37,959 nucleotides of DNA. It comes from Bacteroidales bacterium (GTDB lineage Bacteria > Bacteroidota > Bacteroidia > Bacteroidales > UBA932). The position numbers and the translations under genes were made by a program. The stretch spans positions 1-37,959 of the forward strand of contig JAEEOM010000003.1 in assembly GCA_016284265.1 (NCBI GenBank). Direction: 5' to 3'. Positions 1 to 7,059 of this stretch are shown here, in pieces (the first letter of the stretch is position 1; the number at the start of each line of letters is the position of its first letter). The notes beneath the pieces were generated by a model that had not been told where the DNA came from, ran no database searches, and worked only from the letters and a program-made list of their open reading frames with translations.

Positions 1-1
1 G

Positions 2-52
2 TTCGGAACCAGCAGGGAATATGGGATGGCCATCCGTCCCGTGTCCGACTGA
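2..52 (+). CDS. C-terminal end of a truncated unidentified protein
   Basis: Reading from base 2, the frame gives a short tail, EYGMAIRPVSD, and then TGA at 50-52. An ending of the type YG-x-x-RPV is frequent at the C-termini of Bacteroidota surface proteins with FISUMP/DUF1566-like domains, so this is probably the end of such a gene whose body lies left of the window. The reading is supported only by this short tail and by its position directly before a promoter; the family assignment is a guess. Confidence 0.4.
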   Translation, partial: FGTSREYGMAIRPVSD

Positions 53-72
53 GAATAGCGGGATAATTTGCG

Positions 73-80
73 TATCTTTG
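73..80 (+). promoter_or_regulatory. Bacteroidota -7 box (TATCTTTG)
   Basis: An exact match to the TAnnTTTG consensus ends 5 nt before the ATG at 86. Transcription normally starts a few bases after this box, so the mRNA would be leaderless or nearly so. No clear -33 TTTG partner was recognised. Confidence 0.6.
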
Positions 81-85
81 CAAGG

Positions 86-1759
86 ATGAGATACGTCCGG
101 TTCATAGCGGCTGCTTTGCTGGCGGCGGCGCTTGTATGTGTACAATGCGCAGCGGCTGATGACAGCGTCGTCTTCCGACCGATGCGGGTCGAACGGCTGC
201 CGGACTTGAATATACCGCGAAACGGACACTTCCTGGCCTATGTCGGCGGGGAACTGACTGTGATCGGCGGACACACGACGGGCTTTATCCCCACAGCCAC
301 GGCCGAGTATTTTCGCGACGGGAGCTGGCACCTGATGGAGATGTATTTCCCGCACGATTGGGGTTTCGGTGTCATTCTCCCTTCGGAACAGGTGCTGGTG
401 GGAGGCGGTTGCGCAGAGCCTTTCGGTATCGGACAGACTTGGGCCGTGGAGTTGTACGATCCCGCCACACACAGTTTTTCTCCGCTCCCTGTCCTGGATA
501 TGAAACGGGGGGCCAACACAAGTGCTGTGCGTCTCTCGGACGGCAGTATCATTGTGGCCGGCAACTGGTATGCGGAAGATATGATTTCAACATATTCCCC
601 TGAGTCCGGAGGTGAATCTCTGCGTGTGCCGGTACTTGGACGCTCTTTACCGCTAATCCTTCAGACTGCCCCGGACAATGCCTTGATACTGAGCTCATCC
701 GGTTCTCGGGGTGAGAATCTTGACCCTGTGGCGGACCGTTTGAAAGGAGATTCAATCGAAGTGCCGCTGCTGCAGGAATGGGAATCGTGGATACGCCCCG
801 ACGTCTGTCAGATTAGCAACTATTTCATCGGTGACGAAACCGTGGGTGGCTATGCATGGATCTTCCCGGCCATCAGGAAGGCAGACGGGCAATTAGGGTT
901 GATCAAGGTGGTTGGCGAGGAGTTCTCCGTATTGGAAACCGATCGGCCCTTGCCTATGACAAGTCCGGAAGGTGAGGCTCTGACTCCCGGCGCCACCCTG
1001 CTTGCCGATAGGGCAAATAAATGTGTCTGGATAATCCGGGCTGTCAAGGGAACGGGACAGATTGTTTTGGCCAGGGTAGATTACGGCGAAGCCCTGCACG
1101 GTGGAAAAGCGCCTGTAAGCCTCTATAGGGCTGAATCGCCTGACAGCCGTCCTGTCCATTCGATAGGGGCGGTTCTGATACCAGGAGGTGATATTGCGTT
1201 CGTCGGCGGTCTGGCAGACGCCGACAATTATCACCCTGACGGCATCGCATTCATTATTCATACAGCGCCTGTCGAGAAGGCTGCCCTGCCGTGGTTGTGG
1301 ATCATTGTGGCGGTTGCCTTGCTCGCCGCCACCATCCTGTTCCTGCTATATCGAAAGAGAAAGACTCCTGTAGATGCACCACTGACAGAAGCGACTGAAG
1401 ATTCTTCTGCCGAGGATTCTTTTGTAGAACTGATGGACCGGATTACCAAGCAAATGGAGGATGGGCGCATGTTCTTGAAGAAAGGCCTGACGAAAGAAGA
1501 TTTGGCCCGGGCCGTCGGCTCGAACTCCCGCTATGTGTCCGACTGTATCAACCGCAAGGCGGGCTGCTCGTTCATTGACTATGTGAACGGCTACCGCATC
1601 CGTTACGCCCAGCATCTTCTCTATGAGAATCCCGACATGCGCCTGTCGGAAATCAGCGAAGAGTCCGGCTTCTCCAGCGAGGTCACTTTCTACCGCAACT
1701 TCAAGGCCCGTACCGGCCAAACTCCCGGCGAATGGCTCGCCAGCCAGTCCCGTCCGTGA
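86..1759 (+). CDS. Membrane-anchored AraC-family regulator with periplasmic kelch-like sensor
   Basis: A predicted one-component regulator of 557 aa. It starts with a signal peptide or N-terminal membrane segment (about residues 1-25), followed by a periplasmic region of about 375 residues rich in Gly-Gly and aromatic kelch-like blades (LTVIGGH, VLVGGGC, IAFVGGL). A transmembrane helix follows at about 403-424 (WLWIIVAVALLAATILFLLY) with a basic stop-transfer RKRK. The C-terminal 110 residues form an AraC HTH domain with the usual second-helix pattern (IRYAQHLL, LSEISEESGFSS, FYRNFKARTGQTP). No kinase or receiver domain is present, so signal would pass directly from propeller to DNA-binding domain across the inner membrane. 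I chose the ATG at 86 because an upstream TTG at 68 overlaps the promoter. The ligand and target genes are unknown; the neighbouring lipoprotein has its own promoter. Confidence 0.8.
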   Translation: MRYVRFIAAALLAAALVCVQCAAADDSVVFRPMRVERLPDLNIPRNGHFLAYVGGELTVIGGHTTGFIPTATAEYFRDGSWHLMEMYFPHDWGFGVILPSEQVLVGGGCAEPFGIGQTWAVELYDPATHSFSPLPVLDMKRGANTSAVRLSDGSIIVAGNWYAEDMISTYSPESGGESLRVPVLGRSLPLILQTAPDNALILSSSGSRGENLDPVADRLKGDSIEVPLLQEWESWIRPDVCQISNYFIGDETVGGYAWIFPAIRKADGQLGLIKVVGEEFSVLETDRPLPMTSPEGEALTPGATLLADRANKCVWIIRAVKGTGQIVLARVDYGEALHGGKAPVSLYRAESPDSRPVHSIGAVLIPGGDIAFVGGLADADNYHPDGIAFIIHTAPVEKAALPWLWIIVAVALLAATILFLLYRKRKTPVDAPLTEATEDSSAEDSFVELMDRITKQMEDGRMFLKKGLTKEDLARAVGSNSRYVSDCINRKAGCSFIDYVNGYRIRYAQHLLYENPDMRLSEISEESGFSSEVTFYRNFKARTGQTPGEWLASQSRP

Positions 1760-1785
1760 TGCCCGATCAAACCGGGCATGACGAT
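1757..1785 (+). repeat. Short hairpin repeat, copy 1 (GATGCCCG...CGGGCATGACGAT)
   Basis: An inverted repeat, ATGCCCG (1759-1765) and CGGGCAT (1773-1779), overlaps the stop codon of the AraC gene and is followed by GACGAT. A near-identical unit including the same GACGAT flank lies at 37161-37190, next to different genes. There is no T-tract here, so this copy is a weak terminator at best. Confidence 0.55.
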
Positions 1786-1792
1786 TATTTAC

Positions 1793-1800
1793 TATCTTTG
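1793..1800 (+). promoter_or_regulatory. -7 box (TATCTTTG) for the lipoprotein gene
   Basis: A consensus TAnnTTTG box lies 10 nt before the ATG at 1811. An upstream in-frame ATG at 1778 would place the promoter inside the coding sequence, so the downstream start is preferred. Confidence 0.6.
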
Positions 1801-1810
1801 TACGGTAACC

Positions 1811-2887
1811 ATGCCTTGGTTATTCGTTCCCGTGTTACGACTTGAGTTGATTATATGGACGCTGGTTATCCTGCTGCTGGCAGCAGGGTGTGGCACGACG
1901 CGGGCGTTTCTGGAGATGGTTGAGGACGGTTATGAATCGATGCCTTATCAGCAGGAGGGCCTGCTTCCGGTTGATCCGGAGGGTGATGCCCGGCTTATCC
2001 GGAATCTGGACCGGTTCCCCGGCAAACTGTACACCTATCTGTTTGAAACCCCTTTGCCGCAGACGGATTCGATCCGGGAACGGACGCGGGTGGACCGGGC
2101 GCGCGCAAAGGAGGCCGGGGAAGTACCTTTCCGGATCGGGAAAACGATGCCCATCGATATCGACCGTCTGTTGAACCGCTGTTGTGAGATCCTGCGACGG
2201 CATGACCCCGCCGTCGTACCGGTAGCGGGCGAAGAGCACGAGTGGTCGCCGGAGGCTAGGAAATACCTCCGGTATGGCTTCTGGCACAGGCTGCAGCGCC
2301 ACGCGGAATACAAGCAGCAGAACTTCCCGGTCCCGTTGTTCATGCGCAGCAAACTGCTACTCTGCCTTGCCTGCGGATGGACCTCCCAGTATTGCGTTAC
2401 AGGACAGGAGGCGGCCCTGGCTGAGCGCATCATGCGCTATCCTGACCGCAGCGTCCAGATCGATCAACTATTTGAAGAGAGTTACCTGCTGAATGGCGGC
2501 AATATCTACTTGACGCTGCTTACCTGCGAAAACGTCCTGGCCGGACAGCCCCACCGGCGGGAGCGGGAAGAAGATCCCCTGCAGAAGAAACTCGCTTACA
2601 TCCGGCACGATTCCAAAGAGATGGGCGACAACTACGGGGCCTGGTACCATTTCTTCGGAACGGCACTCTACGGCTTTCTCCGGCCGGAGTTCGTCAGCAC
2701 CTTCGTGGCCGATGTCGAATGCATCGGTTCTCTCTTCTACGAAGGGCCGGACCGGCAGGAGACCTTCATGAACCATTACGGCGCCCTTTTGGGCGACCTT
2801 CTCAAGAAGATGATCCGGAAAGGCAGCTGGCGGCTTCCGCCCGCCCCGGACGCACGGACCGACTATATGCTTCCATCCGGACTGTAA
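1811..2887 (+). CDS. Orphan lipoprotein of unknown function
   Basis: A 358-aa protein with a hydrophobic N-terminus ending in a lipobox, LLAAGC, with the lipidated Cys at about residue 27. It should therefore be a membrane-anchored lipoprotein. The mature part is hydrophilic, rich in Arg, Glu and Trp, and looks mainly helical; a notable stretch near the C-terminus is GDNYGAWYHFFGTALYGF. I do not recognise the family. It has its own promoter, and the next gene (bcp) has another, so it appears to be monocistronic. A function in envelope maintenance cannot be claimed from the sequence. Confidence 0.7.
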   Translation: MPWLFVPVLRLELIIWTLVILLLAAGCGTTRAFLEMVEDGYESMPYQQEGLLPVDPEGDARLIRNLDRFPGKLYTYLFETPLPQTDSIRERTRVDRARAKEAGEVPFRIGKTMPIDIDRLLNRCCEILRRHDPAVVPVAGEEHEWSPEARKYLRYGFWHRLQRHAEYKQQNFPVPLFMRSKLLLCLACGWTSQYCVTGQEAALAERIMRYPDRSVQIDQLFEESYLLNGGNIYLTLLTCENVLAGQPHRREREEDPLQKKLAYIRHDSKEMGDNYGAWYHFFGTALYGFLRPEFVSTFVADVECIGSLFYEGPDRQETFMNHYGALLGDLLKKMIRKGSWRLPPAPDARTDYMLPSGL

Positions 2888-2893
2888 TTTTAT

Positions 2894-2901
2894 TATCTTT
2901 G
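2894..2901 (+). promoter_or_regulatory. -7 box (TATCTTTG) for bcp
   Basis: A consensus box lies 25 nt before the bcp ATG, in the gap after the lipoprotein stop. It probably drives bcp and the ygiQ-like gene 2 nt behind it. Confidence 0.55.
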
Positions 2902-2926
2902 TACAATAACCATTGTATAACCTACC

Positions 2927-3382
2927 ATGCTCAAGATCGGCGACAAGATGCCTCCCTTCGAGGTGCTGGACCAGGACGGGAAAACCGTCCGGTCGGAAGA
3001 TTTCATCGGCAAAGGCCGCAAGACCATCGTCTATTTCTATCCGAAAGACAACACGTCGGGTTGTACCGCCGAGGCGTGCAGCCTGCGCGACAACTATGCG
3101 GCGTTGACGGCGGCTGGCTACAATGTGGTGGGCGTGAGCAAAGACAGCGTAAAGTCGCATGCCGGATTCCGGTCGAAGCATGATCTGCCGTTTACGCTGC
3201 TTGCGGATACGACCACACAGATGCTGCAGGACTTCGGCGCCTGGGGCGAGAAGAAGATGTACGGCAAGACCGTGCTGGGTACGATGCGCCGGACCTTCAT
3301 CTTCGATGAAAACGGCATCCTGGAGCGTATCATCGAGAAGGTCGATACGAAGAACGCTGCTGGCCAGATCCTGGAAGGATAA
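2927..3382 (+). CDS. bcp: Thioredoxin-dependent peroxiredoxin (Bcp/PrxQ type)
   Basis: A 151-aa cytoplasmic atypical 2-Cys peroxiredoxin, expected to reduce hydrogen peroxide and organic hydroperoxides with thioredoxin as electron donor. The active-site motif is YPKDNTSGCTAEACSLRD, giving the peroxidatic Cys at 46 and the resolving Cys at 51, five residues apart as in the PrxQ group. The Pro of the commoner TPGCT motif is Ser here. A downstream GTMRRTFIFD segment carries the conserved Arg region. The length is normal for the family. It is followed after 2 nt by the radical SAM gene, so the two are probably co-transcribed. Confidence 0.93.
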   Translation: MLKIGDKMPPFEVLDQDGKTVRSEDFIGKGRKTIVYFYPKDNTSGCTAEACSLRDNYAALTAAGYNVVGVSKDSVKSHAGFRSKHDLPFTLLADTTTQMLQDFGAWGEKKMYGKTVLGTMRRTFIFDENGILERIIEKVDTKNAAGQILEG

Positions 3383-3384
3383 CG

Positions 3385-4911
3385 ATGACCAGTCCGTTCC
3401 TGCCGACCTCGAAGAAGGAAGTAGAGGCGTTGGGCTGGGACCAGCTCGACGTGATTCTCTTCATGGGGGATGCCTACGTGGACCATCCCTCCTTCGGCGT
3501 GTCGGTCATTGCCCGGGTTCTGGAGGACGGCGGCTACAAGGTGGCCGTGGTGCCGCAGCCCAACTGGCGCGACGATTTGCGCGATTTCAAGAAGTTGGGT
3601 AGACCGCGCCTCTTCTTCGGCGTAGGTGCCGGAGCGATGGACTCGATGGTCAACCGATATACGGCGGCCAAGCGTCTCCGCAGCGATGACGCCTATACGC
3701 CGGAAGGCCGTCCCGATGCGCGTCCGGACCGGACGACCGTCGTCTATACAAAGATTCTCAAGCGACTCTGGCCCGACGTTCCCGTGGTGATCGGCGGGAT
3801 TGAAGCGTCGTTGCGGCGTGAACCCCATTACGATTATTGGGACGACTGCATGAAGCCTTCCATTCTGGAAGAGAGCGGCGCAGACATTCTGATCGCCGGA
3901 ATGGGGGAGAAGCCCATCCTGCAGGTCGCCGAAGCGTATGCAAACGGAACGGCGGAATCGCTGCCCCGTATCCTCATGGGGCCTCCGCTGACTACGGAAG
4001 AGATGGACTGGGTCTATGACCTGCCTTTCACCCGGCTGCCGCATCCCCGCTACAAGGGGAAGCGTATTCCGGCCTACGACATGATCAAGTTCTCAATCAC
4101 CACCCACCGCGGCTGCTTTGGCGGCTGCAACTTCTGCGCGATTACGGCCCATCAGGGCAAGGAGATCCAGTCGCGCAGCGAGGCGTCGATCCTGCGCGAG
4201 GTGGTGGCCCTGACGAAGCATCCGGAATTCAAGGGAACCATCACCGACCTGGGTGCGCCCAGCGCCAACATGTACCGGATGGGAGGGATTGACAAGTCGC
4301 TGTGTGCCAAGTGTAAGCGTCCGGCTTGCCTCTTCCCGAACCGGTGCCGGAACCTGAATCACGACCATACCCCGCTGCTTCAGCTGTATGAAAAGGTGCT
4401 CAAGGTGCCGGGCGTGAAGCACGTGTTCGTGAGCAGCGGCATCCGGTATGATCTGTTCCTCGACGAAAACGGATTCCTGTCGGAAGACGGGCGCCGGTAT
4501 TTTGAGCAGCTGGTGACACGGCATACCAGTGGTCGGCTGAAGGTGGCCCCGGAACACACGGAGGATGTCGTGCTGCAGGCCATGGGCAAGCCGAGTTTCA
4601 AACTCTTCGAACGGTTGGAGAAGGAGTTCTACTCGTTGGTCCGCAAACGGGGTCTCAAGTACGAGATCGTGCCCTATTTCATCTCGGCGCATCCGGGCTG
4701 TTCGATGAAGGAGATGGAGGCCCTGTCGAAACACCCGGCCCTGCGCGGCATCCGCACCGAGCAGGTGCAGGATTTTACGCCGACGCCGATGACCGTTTCG
4801 ACCGAAATGTTCCATACGGGGCGGGATCCCCGGACCGGGAAAAAGATCTTCGTGGAGCGGGATATCGCGAAAAAACAACGGCAGAAATCTTTTTTCTTCA
4901 AGAAACGTTGA
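3385..4911 (+). CDS. YgiQ-family radical SAM protein
   Basis: A 508-aa protein of the YgiQ/UPF0313 family. The radical SAM cluster motif is seen in HRGCFGGCNFCAI (Cys244, Cys248, Cys251), which binds a 4Fe-4S cluster and S-adenosylmethionine. The N-terminal part (RLFFGVGAGAMDSMVNRYT, VIGGIEASLRR) is typical of the family. A second Cys-rich stretch, CAKCKRPACLFPNRC, lies C-terminal to the core motif. The substrate is not established for the family. At 508 aa it is shorter than many homologues, which have a longer C-terminal extension; here the protein ends in a basic tail. It lies 2 nt after bcp. Confidence 0.88.
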   Translation: MTSPFLPTSKKEVEALGWDQLDVILFMGDAYVDHPSFGVSVIARVLEDGGYKVAVVPQPNWRDDLRDFKKLGRPRLFFGVGAGAMDSMVNRYTAAKRLRSDDAYTPEGRPDARPDRTTVVYTKILKRLWPDVPVVIGGIEASLRREPHYDYWDDCMKPSILEESGADILIAGMGEKPILQVAEAYANGTAESLPRILMGPPLTTEEMDWVYDLPFTRLPHPRYKGKRIPAYDMIKFSITTHRGCFGGCNFCAITAHQGKEIQSRSEASILREVVALTKHPEFKGTITDLGAPSANMYRMGGIDKSLCAKCKRPACLFPNRCRNLNHDHTPLLQLYEKVLKVPGVKHVFVSSGIRYDLFLDENGFLSEDGRRYFEQLVTRHTSGRLKVAPEHTEDVVLQAMGKPSFKLFERLEKEFYSLVRKRGLKYEIVPYFISAHPGCSMKEMEALSKHPALRGIRTEQVQDFTPTPMTVSTEMFHTGRDPRTGKKIFVERDIAKKQRQKSFFFKKR

Positions 4912-4940
4912 TTTATTTTGTCGGTACGGAAAAAATCTCC

Positions 4941-4948
4941 TATACTTG
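4941..4948 (+). promoter_or_regulatory. Probable -7 box (TATACTTG)
   Basis: A one-mismatch match to TAnnTTTG lies 22 nt before the ATG at 4971 and downstream of the ygiQ-like stop. It would open the transcription unit that continues through the ClC, tex and TonB-receptor genes. Confidence 0.45.
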
Positions 4949-4970
4949 CAGAACCAAATTTATACGGACT

Positions 4971-5324
4971 ATGGCAGGACAAAGTATCCCTAAAAAACGG
5001 GCTGTAATCAGCTATGAGAATATGTCGGAAACGTTGATGGACGCTTTTCGCGAGAAGTATCCGCATGGCTATGCCGACTATATGGGTGACATCTTCAAGG
5101 TGGACAAGCCGGACGGCACTTCGTTCTATGCCGTGACCCTGGAGATACCGGACGCCCTTTACCTGGTCAAGATCAAGGTGAAGGTGGATGACTATGAAGA
5201 TGCCGAAGAAGTCTTCAAGAATGATGAGGGAGATGATGGAGATGAAGGAGAAGGCGGAAGCTTCCCGGCGTCGGACGACGATATCGCCGCGGCCGAGGCT
5301 GCCCAGGAGGAAGGTGAAGACTGA
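4971..5324 (+). CDS. Small acidic conserved hypothetical protein
   Basis: A 117-aa cytoplasmic protein without signal peptide. The first 75 residues form a compact domain (SYENMSETLMDAFREKYPHG, KVDKPDGTSFYAVTLEIPD, YLVKIKVKV), and the last 35 are a low-complexity Asp/Glu/Gly tail. The N-terminal domain resembles a small conserved protein found across Bacteroidales whose function I do not know. Translation from the ATG at 4971 keeps the promoter outside the gene. Its last 11 bases overlap the start of the ClC gene, which suggests translational coupling. Confidence 0.75.
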   Translation: MAGQSIPKKRAVISYENMSETLMDAFREKYPHGYADYMGDIFKVDKPDGTSFYAVTLEIPDALYLVKIKVKVDDYEDAEEVFKNDEGDDGDEGEGGSFPASDDDIAAAEAAQEEGED

Positions 5325-7059
5325 TCACACCGGGATCCTGTCAGACAAAACCAAACTGCTGCTTCTTGCGGTGTTGGTCGGGTTGCTGTGCGGTTGCGCG
5401 GCAATTCTGCTCAAGACCCTGATCCACTGGATCCAGACCGGACTGACGTCCTGGTTCAGGACGCCGGCCGACGGGCTGTTGCTGTTGCTCTATCCGGGCA
5501 TCGGCATGCTGCTTTCCCTGCTTTTCGTGCGTCTGATCCTGAAGGATGACATCAGTCACGGCGTGACCAAAGTGCTGCAGGCAGTCTCGAAGCACGAATC
5601 GAACATCAAGGCGCACAATACCTGGTCGTCCATTGCCGCCAGCTCCGTGACCATCGGCTTTGGCGGCAGTGTCGGTGCGGAGGCTCCGATCGTTTATTCC
5701 GGCGCTGCCATCGGATCGACCGTAGCACGCTGGGCGGGCCTTTCCTACAAGGACATGACGATGCTGCTGGGCTGCGGCGCCGCTGCGGCTGTCGCCGGCA
5801 TCTTCAAGGCACCCCTGGCCGGTGTGCTTTTTACGCTGGAGATCCTGTTGTTCAACATGTCGATGAATGCAATCCTGCCGTTGCTGCTTTCATCGGTCAC
5901 GGCGACGGTGGTCACCTACGTCTTCATGGGGAATGACGTCCAGTTCGCCGGCTCGATCGAGGCGTTCAGGCTGGCCAACATTCCCTTCTATCTGATACTC
6001 GGTATTTTCTGCGGTTTCATGTCGCTGTATTTCATCCGGGTTACCCTGAAGGTGGAAGACCGGATGCGCCGGGTCCGCAGTCCGTACGTCCGCTGGATTG
6101 TCTGCGCCCTGCTGATGGGTGTGCTGATCTTCCTTTTCCCACCGCTCTATGGTGAAGGATATCAGTCTCTCTCGTTGATGCTCAACAACAACCCGGGTGA
6201 AGTAACCCGGACTATCTTTGGCGACCGGCTGCTCTCGAACCAGTGGCTGTTCCTGCTCTATTTTGCGGCAATCCTGCTCTTCAAGGTCTTTGCCACGGCC
6301 TTTACCAATGCCGGTGGCGGCGTAGGCGGGACGTTCGGACCGACGCTTGTGAGCGGCGGGCTGGCTGGTTTTGTCATCGCCCGCCTGATCAATTTGACGG
6401 GCCTTGCCATCGTCCCGGAAGCCAATTTCGTATTGGTGGGGATGGGTGGCCTGATGGCTGGCGTGATGCAGGCTCCGATGACGGCCATCTTCCTGATCGC
6501 CGAGATTACCGGCGGTTACGAGCTGCTGATACCGCTTATCGTGACGGCGGCGGTCAGCTATGGAACCATCCGCTTTTTTGAACGCTATTCCATTTATACC
6601 AAACGGATTGCGGCGCAGGGCGAGCTCCTGACCCACGACAACGACCAGGCGGTGCTGACGTTGCTCAAGACGGAAGACCTGGTGGAGGCCGACTTCACCC
6701 CGGTACAGATGAACGAGACGCTGGGCGACCTGGTCGAGGACATATCCAAGTCGCGGCGCAACCTGTTCCCGGTACTCGATGCGCAGGGCCGCTTCCAGGG
6801 TGTCGTTACCCTCGACGACGTGCGTGAAATCATGTTTGATAAGCGCCTTTATGGGGAGAAGATCTACACGCTGATGAAGAGCGCGCCCGCTTTCGTCTAT
6901 CTCGACGAGAAGATGGACAGCGTGATGAACAAATTCGAATCGACGCAAGCCTGGAACCTTCCGGTGCTTGACGATGAAAACAAGTATCTGGGTTTCGTGT
7001 CGAAGAGCAAGATTTTCTCTTCCTACCGGGACCAGCTCAAAGCCGTATCCAATGAATAA
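5314..7059 (+). CDS. ClC-family chloride channel/antiporter with CBS pair
   Basis: A 581-aa inner-membrane protein. A ClC core of many transmembrane helices carries the motifs GSVGAEAP (Glu123 at the gating-glutamate position of GxEGP) and GGTFGP. The cytoplasmic C-terminus has two CBS motifs (about residues 455-575; LFPVLDAQGRFQGVVTLDDV and NLPVLDDENKYLGFVSKSKI), which in this family can bind nucleotides and regulate transport. I place the start at GTG 5314: the sequence CAGGAGGAAG just before it is a good ribosome-binding site, and reading farther upstream gives a Met/Arg-rich extension that is only the shadow of the preceding acidic gene. The canonical GSGIP filter is not obvious, so channel versus exchanger is undecided. 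Confidence 0.87.
   Translation: MKTDHTGILSDKTKLLLLAVLVGLLCGCAAILLKTLIHWIQTGLTSWFRTPADGLLLLLYPGIGMLLSLLFVRLILKDDISHGVTKVLQAVSKHESNIKAHNTWSSIAASSVTIGFGGSVGAEAPIVYSGAAIGSTVARWAGLSYKDMTMLLGCGAAAAVAGIFKAPLAGVLFTLEILLFNMSMNAILPLLLSSVTATVVTYVFMGNDVQFAGSIEAFRLANIPFYLILGIFCGFMSLYFIRVTLKVEDRMRRVRSPYVRWIVCALLMGVLIFLFPPLYGEGYQSLSLMLNNNPGEVTRTIFGDRLLSNQWLFLLYFAAILLFKVFATAFTNAGGGVGGTFGPTLVSGGLAGFVIARLINLTGLAIVPEANFVLVGMGGLMAGVMQAPMTAIFLIAEITGGYELLIPLIVTAAVSYGTIRFFERYSIYTKRIAAQGELLTHDNDQAVLTLLKTEDLVEADFTPVQMNETLGDLVEDISKSRRNLFPVLDAQGRFQGVVTLDDVREIMFDKRLYGEKIYTLMKSAPAFVYLDEKMDSVMNKFESTQAWNLPVLDDENKYLGFVSKSKIFSSYRDQLKAVSNE

Noticed and set aside
68-85. TTG at 68 as start of the AraC regulator
   Set aside because: It overlaps the consensus -7 box, so the transcript would not include it.
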